From: Pinguiococcus pyrenoidosus
Taxonomy: Eukaryota > Sar > Pinguiophyceae > Pinguiochrysidales > Pinguiochrysidaceae
Direction of reading: 5' to 3'
NCBI GenBank assembly: GCA_019677205.1
Contig: JAAMXY010001032.1
Span: 1-14,426 of the forward strand
Length of the DNA stretch: 14,426 bases
The notes under the pieces were generated by a model. It was given only the letters and a program-made list of their open reading frames with translations. It did no database searches and was not told the DNA's origin. Positions 8,395 to 14,426 of this stretch are shown piece by piece. The position numbers were made by a program, and so were the translations under genes. Position 1 is the first letter of the stretch. The number at the start of each line of letters is the position of its first letter.

Positions 8395-9630
8395 TTAGTC
8401 ATCCAGACCGTCGAGCGGCCCCGTGTTCTGGTTGATGCGCTTCTCCGCGTGCTCCAGCGCTTCCAGAACGCCTCGCAAAGCGCTCGCGATCTCGGCCTTC
8501 TTGTCTGCCTCGGCCTGTGACAGCTCCTTCTGCGCAATCTCCAAAGCCGTCTTCCCCTCCGAGTCCTTGATGCTCATCAGCTTGGCGACGGAGTATCTCG
8601 ATTCCCGGGCGCCGTCGGTCAAGAATCGCACCGCGTCTGCGTTTCCGTGGAAGGACCCCCAGTGCAGGCAGGTCCATCCGTCATTGTCAGTGATGAAGAC
8701 GTCCGCCCCTTTGCTCATGAGCTGCTCAAGCGCTACGCGGAAGTCGCCCTTCAGGCCCGCGACGACCATGAGCGGGGACCAGCGCTCCAGCTTGTTCCGG
8801 CAGTTCACCGTGTTCGCGTCCAGGGCTGCGATCAGCTCCACGGGATCGCCACTGTCCCACGCCTTGGACATGAGCTCGTCCACAGAATCCGTCGCGTCCA
8901 GGCATACGGGCGCAGTTCCGGTGCCGCCTGCCTGCTCCGCCTCCTCCCGCTCCTGCGGCGTCAGCTCGTCCTCAAACTTTTCCTTGTACACGCGCCCCTC
9001 AGATTTGAGAAGGTACTTTTGCACGAGGCCGTTCTCGTAGAGGGTCAGCGGCGCCGTGATGCTCTGCAGCAGCAGGGAGTGATTGATGCCGAGCCGGAGA
9101 TGCAGGAAAGATACGATCGCAACGGCCAGAAGCAGCTGGGAGAGCATGGCGAGGACCTGCTTCGATTCGTGCTCGCCATAGGTCGTCTTGGTGTACGAGG
9201 TCGTTGGGTTCAGCGGGGACATGGGCGCCGGTACGTAGATGGTCTTGTCCTTGTCCGGATGCTTCGAGTTGTTCACAACCGATCGGAGATACAGCCCGAT
9301 GATCAGGGACGTGGCCTGCGACGATCCTCAGCGGTTGAGGCGGTCGTGAAACCAGGGTTGCTCCGCACACAGTTCGTCGACTACCTGAAGACCATAGTAG
9401 AACGTGCGGACCTTGAAGAGCAGATCCGCGTCCTCCCAGTCGACGTAGTACCGAGAGAAGGATCTGTTCGGGGCGGCGAGCGAAGACCCGTTCGGTGAGT
9501 GAGATGGCAGCACCCACGCGCCACACCCCAGTTGTGAGGGTCGCCCTAGGCCATACAAGGACACGTACAAGGCAACGACGCCGAGAATCAGCTTCGAAGA
9601 GCCTCCGACCAGCGAGGTGTCCTGCGACAT
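8395..9630 (-). CDS. SND3/Pho88 ER-targeting protein fused to ankyrin repeats
   Basis: Exon 1 (9630-9385) and exon 2 (9315-8395) join in phase 0 through a 69-nt intron to 388 aa. Residues about 60-185 match Pho88/SND3, the ER membrane subunit of the SRP-independent targeting route in yeast: VDWEDADLLFKVRTFYYGLQ, then across the intron SLIIGLYLRSVV, a KTTYGEHESKQ block, the helix LLLAVAIVSFLHLRLG and LLLQSITAPLTLYENGLVQKY. The splice restores the continuous family motif. After an acidic linker, residues about 225-350 contain ankyrin repeats (WSPLMVVAGLKGDFRVALEQ; GADVFITDNDGWTCLHWGSF), then a charged helix and a GLDD end. Yeast Pho88 is about 188 aa and has no ankyrin part. An extra hydrophobic helix lies at residues 12-30. 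ATG 9630 is the first ATG in the frame. The gene shares a promoter region with ATIC. Confidence 0.83.
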
Positions 9631-9928
9631 CGGGCGCTTAGTGCGCTTGGTGCGCGCGGCCTTTTCCGCGCCACCCGCTTCGCTCTTCCCAGGCACCGGA
9701 GGTGGCCCTTCTCCCTGGGCGAAAGTGCCACAGTATCCGCGCGGCGTGCGGCGGATATCCAAGAGGCCGAAGAAGTTCTGAGGGGATTTCGCGCCGAAGC
9801 GGCGTTATTCCCTTGGCGACGGCGAAAGAGGGCATTTTCGGTTTCGCTGGCGTTTCGCAATTTCTTCGCCGTTGAGAGCCGCTCAAATTGCGTCTGAAAT
9901 CCGCTCGCGGGATATCGCTCTCGACACG
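9631..9928. promoter_or_regulatory. divergent promoter region, SND3-ankyrin / ATIC
   Basis: A 298-bp region between divergent starts. TTTCGCGCC at 9787-9795 fits the E2F consensus TTTSSCGC, and an inverted GGCGAAA follows at 9821-9827; this would suit S-phase control of a purine-synthesis gene, as inference. GATATC lies at 9754-9759 and again at 9911-9916, the latter 13 nt before the ATIC ATG and so probably in its 5' UTR. AGGGCATTTT at 9829-9838 resembles AGGGCGATTTT in the promoter of the TPK/TsaE pair. Confidence 0.45.
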
Positions 9929-11966
9929 ATGGCTGCGCACATCCTGGCCCAAGTGGAGGGTGCCAATGCTGATGAGATCCCCATCCGGCGCGCGCTGCTG
10001 TCCGTGTCCGACAAGACGGGCATCGTGGCCTTCGCGCAGAAGCTGAGCAGCTTTGGAGTTGAACTGCTGAGTACGGGCGGCACGGCGAGAAAGCTGCGCG
10101 AGGCGGGTCTGACCGTCGTCGACGTGGCGGAGTACACCAAGGCGCCCGAGATGATGGACGGCCGTGTGAAGACGCTGCACCCGCTGGTGCACGGCGGGAT
10201 CTTGTATGTGCGCGGCAACGCGCAGCATGAAGTAAGATACGATGCATGAGAACACGGCCATGCAGGTGTGAAATCTACACCGGGGACTTCTCACCTCTTT
10301 CGCCTGCGCAGGAAGACCTCGCGACCAACGGGGGGCAGCCCATCGACATGGTGGTGCTGAACCTGTACCCGTTCGAGGCCACCGTGGCCTCCGGGGCCTC
10401 GTTTGATCAATGCATAGAGAACATTGACATCGGCGGCCCGTCCATGCTGCGCTCCGCGTCGAAGAATCATCGCTATGTGACCATCGCGACGTCTCCTTCG
10501 CAGTACAGCGGGATTCTCGAAGAGATGGAGGCCAAGAAGGGCTGCACGTCGCTCGCGCTTCGTCGGAAGCTGGCGGCGCGGGCATTTGCAACCAGTGCAG
10601 CCTACGACAGCGCGATTGCGCAATGGATCAATTCGACACCGGAGGTGGTACGTATCGAGTCGGTCGAGCGAGGAGGCCGTGTGGAAGAGTCTTGGCCTGA
10701 CGTAAAGGGGCGTTGCCTGACGCCCTGCTCTTTTCCGATCCAAAGGGGGAAGCGGCTCCCGTCGTCACCAGGGCGTACTCCCATGAGCGCAACCTCAAGT
10801 ATGGCTGCAATCCGCACCAGAAACCTGCGGCGATCTACACGCCCGTGGGGTCGAGCATGCCGTTCCAGATCCGCAATGGCAACCCGGGCTACATCAATCT
10901 GCTGGATGCGGTCAACGCCTGGCAGCTGGTGAAGGAACTGCGGGCTTCGCTCGGCATCGCTGCTGCAACGTCTTTCAAGCACGTCAGCCCGGCGGGAGCG
11001 GGTCTGGCCGTCCCCCTTACACCCACTGAGGCAGAGTCCTACGAGGTGTCAGACACGGCTCAACTCACCCCCACTGCCCTCGCGTATCTCCGGGCTCGGA
11101 ACGCGGACCCAATGTCGAGCTTCGGCGACTTCGCCGCGGTCTCCGACGTGGTAGACGTCGAGACCGCGAAGATCCTAAAGAAGGAGGTCAGCGACGGCAT
11201 CATCGCGCCAGGCTTCGAGCCAGAGGCACTAGAGATTCTCGCCAGCAAGAAGGGCGGCAAGTTCATCGTGCTCCAGGCGGATCAGGACTTCCAGTGCCCC
11301 AGCCAGGAGTTCCGTGAGCTGCACGGTCTCACGTTTGCGCAGAAGCGCAACGACACGCTGATCACGCCTGAGCTGATGGGCAACGTAGTGACGGCGGAGC
11401 CTGGATCAGGTTACCAGATGCCGCCGGACGCCATTAGAGATCTCGTGCTTGCGAGCATCACGCTGAAGTATACCCAGTCGAACTCGGTGGGGTATGCCAT
11501 GTGCGGACAGATGGTCGGCGTCGGAGCCGGGCAGCAGTCCCGAGTAGATTGCGTAAAGCTCGCCGGTAGGAAGGTGCGGATCTGGCATCTCAGGCAGCAT
11601 CCCAAGGTCCGCGGCCTGCCGTTCAAGGACGGCGTGAAGCGTTCCGACCGTGTGAACGCTCGTGTCCGGTACATCGAGGGGGACATCACCGACGCCGAGC
11701 GGCCTCTTTGGGAGGCGAACTTCACGGAGGTCCCCGAGCCCCTCACCGAGGAGGAGAAGGCCGAGTTCATGAGCACGCTGACCGGGGTGGCCCTGTCCTC
11801 AGATGCCTTCTTCCCGTTCCGCGACTCGCTGGATCACGCGTCAAAGCTTGGCGTCAGCTACGTCGCTCAGCCCGGCGGATCCGTGCAGGACGATGGCGTC
11901 ACCGCAGCTGCGAAAGAGTATGGCATGCACATGTGCTTCCATGGCGTTCGCTTGTTCCACCACTAG
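9929..11966 (+). CDS. ATIC: bifunctional AICAR transformylase / IMP cyclohydrolase
   Basis: Exons 9929-10231, 10312-10651 and 10708-11966 give 633 aa. The enzyme performs the last two steps of purine synthesis: formylation of AICAR with 10-formyl-THF, then ring closure to IMP. The cyclohydrolase (MGS-like) domain spans about residues 18-215 ([64 protein letters not shown]). The transformylase domain follows from [10 protein letters not shown], with the catalytic Lys-His pair at 305-306 in [10 protein letters not shown], then [45 protein letters not shown] and the terminal RLFHH. The pattern is that of the eukaryotic ATIC form. Intron 1 is 80 nt; intron 2 is 56 nt, phase 1, with an unusual AAAG acceptor, chosen because it keeps [11 protein letters not shown] in frame. 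ATG 9929 is the first ATG in this frame. Confidence 0.95.
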
Positions 11967-12272
11967 GCCATGCTGGTGCAGCGGATCACGTCTGTGGCCC
12001 GTAGCTGCCACCTGCCCCGCGTCTCAGCTCGTCGTGATGAGCGGTGGGCCCTTTGACACGCAGGTCATCTTGCTTGAAGGAAAAAGAATCGATGGGGCAA
12101 TCAAGCAGTGCGTGGGATCAAGCAAAGCTCACGTGCATTTGCCTCGCGAGCCCGTGCTCGTTCGCATCCCTCTGAGCAACCGCCTACCGCCACCAACACA
12201 CAGTCACATGTCTCACGTCAGGCTCTCCAATGACGCCTAACGTGAGCCTTCACTGGCACTAGCACGCTTTCA
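11967..12272. other. tail-to-tail intergenic region, ATIC / TPK
   Basis: About 306 bp between two convergent stops, holding both 3' ends. Apart from the hairpin at 12212-12246 I see no gene, repeat array or canonical poly(A) signal. Confidence 0.55.
12212..12246 (-). other. 12-bp imperfect hairpin in the 3' UTR of the thiamine pyrophosphokinase gene
   Basis: CTCACGT (12212-12218) pairs with ACGTGAG (12240-12246) and AGGC (12220-12223) pairs with GCCT (12235-12238), with a single C/A mismatch between them and an 11-nt loop. The structure lies 27-61 nt past the TPK stop. It has no T-run, and the conserved TPP-riboswitch elements (CUGAGA and the ACCUGA core) are absent, so it may simply help 3'-end formation or mRNA stability. 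Confidence 0.45.
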
Positions 12273-13229
12273 TCACTGCACCAGGAGCTTCTGCACGGGC
12301 AGCTCAATCTCATCACTATCCCAGGCGGGCCACTTGCGGGCATCCAACTCGTAGGTCAGAACGAGGGGATCTGACACAGACACGCGAAGCTCCTCCCCAG
12401 CGTCAACTATCTGATTCGACGAGCTGATGAAGTCTCCGAACGAGAGCCCGCCACCATCGAGGTTCCACTGGAGCCCTTCTGTGCGCACTTCGCGACATGG
12501 TTGCCCGATCGGTATAAGTCCGCAAACCCCGGTCGCCAAATGCTCGTCAACCTTGACAACGCTCTCCCCAGGACACAGCACCGTGGCCGCGTTGTCATCG
12601 GACACCAGACTGAGACCGCCGTGGAACGCCGGCGCCCACTTGTACAGACAGTGGAAGGCCGCCATGACTTGGTCGAATCGACCCGAGAACGACCCAAGCA
12701 CGCGCACTGATACGTGGACGGGGTTCTCGACGGGATCTATCCCTGGCGCGGGCACGGGCGCCGCCGTCGTCCCCTGCGCCTCTACGGGGTTGCAGTGGAG
12801 GCCCCACACTGTGTCTAAGCATTTGTCCATGTCGTTCCGATCCTGGTCGGCGTCCCTGATCACCGGCACACCCAACTCGTCGCGATAGAACGCCGCGACG
12901 TCGTCTCGAATGGAGTCGAGGTCTCCCTTGATCGCAGTCGGCCTCAGCACCCGGCGCAGGTCCTGCAGCCCCTCGCCCTCTAGCAGGTCGTGAACCCGGT
13001 TGGCCCCTCCATCTGCACACACCACGGTGTCCGCTCGCCGCATCAGCGACACCAGGACGTTCTTGTCCAGGGGCGTGTTGAGCACGAGGAGCGCCTCCTT
13101 GGCCCCCTCCCTCTTCGGCTTGAGGTAGTCCAGGCCGATGCGCATCGGGGCCGTCGTCATCCTCCGCATCAGACGGCCGTCGACCTGCAGAGCCGAGACG
13201 AGGAGCAGCCAGGCCCGCTGCCGGAACAT
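12273..13229 (-). CDS. TPK: thiamine pyrophosphokinase
   Basis: An intronless 318-aa protein that transfers pyrophosphate from ATP to thiamine to make the cofactor TPP. Family motifs run in order: VVCADGGANRVHDLL (residues 69-83), IKGDLDSIRDD (100-110), the metal-binding DADQDRNDMDKCLDT (127-140), LGSFSGRFDQVMA (178-190), and the C-terminal TPK domain with CGLIPIGQPCREV, GLQWNLDGGGLSFGDFIS and SNQIV. The motif set and the 'TGLKWNLD' type end are eukaryotic. A Pro/Ala-rich insert (about residues 149-170) precedes the LGSF motif. The N-terminus MFRQRAWLLLVSALQVDG is longer than usual and could be a signal or organelle leader; the Met at residue 24 (MTTAPMRIG) is an alternative start giving a cytosolic form. 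It diverges from tsaE with a 267-bp shared region. Confidence 0.93.
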   Translation of the reverse strand: MFRQRAWLLLVSALQVDGRLMRRMTTAPMRIGLDYLKPKREGAKEALLVLNTPLDKNVLVSLMRRADTVVCADGGANRVHDLLEGEGLQDLRRVLRPTAIKGDLDSIRDDVAAFYRDELGVPVIRDADQDRNDMDKCLDTVWGLHCNPVEAQGTTAAPVPAPGIDPVENPVHVSVRVLGSFSGRFDQVMAAFHCLYKWAPAFHGGLSLVSDDNAATVLCPGESVVKVDEHLATGVCGLIPIGQPCREVRTEGLQWNLDGGGLSFGDFISSSNQIVDAGEELRVSVSDPLVLTYELDARKWPAWDSDEIELPVQKLLVQ

Positions 13230-13496
13230 GCAGGAAGCCTTGCTGCCGAACACGGTGAGATCCCCCGCGCCGCGACGAAGGCCCCCGTCCCTGCCCCCCA
13301 CTTATGAGGGTCCAGCTCGGGGCTAGGCGTCCGGCCTCGCCAGCGTCTGTCGCCGGAAAAAGGGCGATTTTTTCCGTGCAGATCGGGGGGAATCCGTCGA
13401 GCCTCGAAACGCATACGTGGCGATCGATATTCGCCAAAGACTCGTTTTCTTGCTTCCGACAGCGCGGCGGCGCTGCAAGATCCGCCGAGTCGCATC
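13230..13496. promoter_or_regulatory. divergent promoter region, TPK / TsaE
   Basis: A 267-bp region between divergent starts. It holds an inverted repeat GGAAAAA-GGGCGA-TTTTTTCC at 13355-13375 midway between the two ATGs, about 125 bp from each, and AGGGCGATTTT within it resembles AGGGCATTTT in the SND3/ATIC region. GATATT at 13424 is one base off the GATATC hexamer present in the other three divergent regions. No CCAAT or TATA box is evident. Confidence 0.45.
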
Positions 13497-14132
13497 ATGG
13501 GGGCGCTGGGAAGGGTGCTGGCGTTGGCGGTGGCCGCCGCGGCCAGGCCGACGCGGAGTCTGCGACCCCGCCCGCGCCTGCTCGCCAGTCTCGCTGGGGA
13601 CGGCAACGCCTACGTCCGGCGGGTGGAGGTTGGCAGCGCGGCGGAGATGGAGGAGCTGGGCAAGCGGCTCTCCCGAGGGGTCGGCAAGGGGGACACCATC
13701 CTCTTGAGTGGGACGCTGGGGGTTGGCAAGACCACCCTGGCGAGGGGCTTCATTCGCGGCTGCCTTGGAGACGACTCGGCGGTTGTGACCTCGCCGACGT
13801 ACCTCCTGGACAACACCTACGAGGCCGGCGCCTTTACCGTGCACCACATGGACTTGTACCGGCTGAAGCAGGGGGCAGACTTGAGCATTCTCGGCATCGC
13901 GGAGGCAGTTCGAGATTGCGTTTGCCTGTTTGAGTGGGCGGAAGGGCGCATAGACCAGCTGCTGCCGCCGGAACGTCTCGAGATCCGCATCGAGCAGCCC
14001 GAGGACGAGATCGAGGGAGGGGACAACCCGGACGGCCTGTTCGTCTCGGACACCTTTGAGGAAGGCAGCCGCAATGTGCAGCTGGCGGCACATGGCGATC
14101 GCTGGCGACAGAGAATTGATGCAGCAAGATGA
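13497..14132 (+). CDS. tsaE: TsaE-type tRNA threonylcarbamoyladenosine biosynthesis ATPase, organelle-targeted
   Basis: An intronless 211-aa protein. TsaE is the ATPase that works with TsaB and TsaD to place the t6A modification at position 37 of ANN-decoding tRNAs in bacteria and some organelles. The Walker A loop is SGTLGVGKTTLARGF (residues 71-85, usually GDLGAGKTT), followed by the TSPTYLLDNTYEA segment (98-110), VHHMDLYRLK (115-124), ILGIAEAV and LFEWAEG (144-150), all standard TsaE landmarks. The first 35-40 residues are Ala/Arg/Leu/Pro-rich without acidic residues, before GDGNAYVRRVEVGS, which looks like a plastid or mitochondrial transit peptide. The core is of bacterial length; the C-terminus adds about 30 residues. 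ATG 13497 gives the whole leader; upstream frame has no better ATG. It shares its promoter region with TPK. Confidence 0.92.
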   Translation: MGALGRVLALAVAAAARPTRSLRPRPRLLASLAGDGNAYVRRVEVGSAAEMEELGKRLSRGVGKGDTILLSGTLGVGKTTLARGFIRGCLGDDSAVVTSPTYLLDNTYEAGAFTVHHMDLYRLKQGADLSILGIAEAVRDCVCLFEWAEGRIDQLLPPERLEIRIEQPEDEIEGGDNPDGLFVSDTFEEGSRNVQLAAHGDRWRQRIDAAR

Positions 14133-14426
14133 AGGTTGAGTTTAGACGAGTTGGTGCTGTTGCAAGTGGAGCTTTCCGAACGGCCCTTTCCCAATGCCAC
14201 CGCCCGTTGCTTAGCCTAGCCTAGCCTTGCTTTGCTTTGTCTTGTGGTTTCCCTCTGTCGGAGGCTGGTGAGGCTCTTCGCCCGACATGATGCAAGATGC
14301 GCGCGCGGCAAGACAGCGTCGCTTTGGGCAACTAAGGAACGATGGCTTTGCTGGTCTGCTGCTTTCTCGCCTAGGCAAAGCTCTAGTCCGTGGCACCGGC
14401 CTCGCCACCGCCACCGCCACCGCCAC
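14133..14426. other. intergenic end of window, no supportable gene
   Basis: Downstream of TsaE there is no coding region with recognisable content. A minus-strand frame is open from the window end to 14211, but its product is low-complexity and has no domain. Two simple repeats are present: TAGCC three times then TTGCT twice at 14212-14236, and GCCACC units at 14404-14426 running into the window edge. The alternating gene order predicts a minus-strand gene next, whose 3' end may lie here or just beyond. Confidence 0.5.
14404..14426. repeat. GCCACC microsatellite at the window edge
   Basis: Three full GCCACC units and a partial fourth, cut by the window end, so its full length is unknown. It would code Ala-Thr or Val-Ala dipeptides if translated, but no gene is established here. 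Confidence 0.8.

Noticed and set aside
12212-12272. TPP riboswitch in the 3' UTR of the thiamine gene
   Set aside because: Eukaryotic TPP riboswitches lie in thiamine genes, so I looked for CUGAGA and the ACCUGA core on the minus strand in the 3' UTR and upstream of the start; neither is present. Only a simple hairpin is seen.
12595-13437. 280-residue minus-strand frame overlapping the TPK gene
   Set aside because: Pro/Gly/Arg-rich out-of-frame reading of GC-rich TPK sequence; the TPK frame has all catalytic motifs.
14211-14426. C-terminal part of a minus-strand gene running off the window
   Set aside because: The gene-order pattern would predict one, but the frame is low-complexity, driven by the GCCACC repeat, and shows no domain.
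1-14426. Mobile element, CRISPR array or defence island
   Set aside because: No transposase, reverse transcriptase, terminal repeats, spaced direct repeats or defence genes were seen; the content is ordinary eukaryotic nuclear genes.

Overview
The window looks like a gene-dense, fairly GC-rich stretch of nuclear DNA from a eukaryotic microbe, most likely a unicellular alga or related protist. Reasons: six of nine genes can be read with their own stop and start only a short distance from neighbours, five of them need short GT-AG introns (56-142 nt, several with CTNAC-like branch sites), and the products are eukaryotic types (ATIC-type PurH, eukaryotic thiamine pyrophosphokinase, Sec14/CRAL-TRIO, phospholipid scramblase, SND3/Pho88). 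A mannitol-1-phosphate dehydrogenase and a bacterial-type TsaE with an organelle-style leader fit an alga, but I cannot name the species.

Layout (strand alternates without exception, + - + - + - + - +): 1-321 (+) C-terminal end of a single-pass membrane protein; 671-1582 (-) phospholipid scramblase; 2036-3542 (+) membrane-anchored sulfotransferase, 4 exons; 4010-6392 (-) mannitol-1-phosphate 5-dehydrogenase with a long N-terminal extension, 4-5 exons; 6920-8209 (+) membrane-anchored Sec14-like lipid-transfer protein, 3 exons; 8395-9630 (-) SND3/Pho88 domain fused to ankyrin repeats, 2 exons; 9929-11966 (+) bifunctional purine enzyme ATIC, 3 exons; 12273-13229 (-) thiamine pyrophosphokinase; 13497-14132 (+) TsaE. 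The last 294 nt hold simple repeats and no supportable gene.

The arrangement gives four head-to-head pairs sharing 267-527 bp divergent promoter regions and four tail-to-tail junctions. The hexamer GATATC occurs five times, all in these divergent regions, and CCAAT boxes are concentrated in two of them. The genes do not form one pathway: several act on membranes (scramblase, Sec14, SND3, sulfotransferase), and others are housekeeping metabolism (purine, thiamine, mannitol, tRNA t6A). The most unusual item is the SND3-ankyrin fusion, which would put a protein-interaction module on an ER membrane-protein targeting receptor. No mobile element, CRISPR array, viral gene, tRNA or rRNA was seen.
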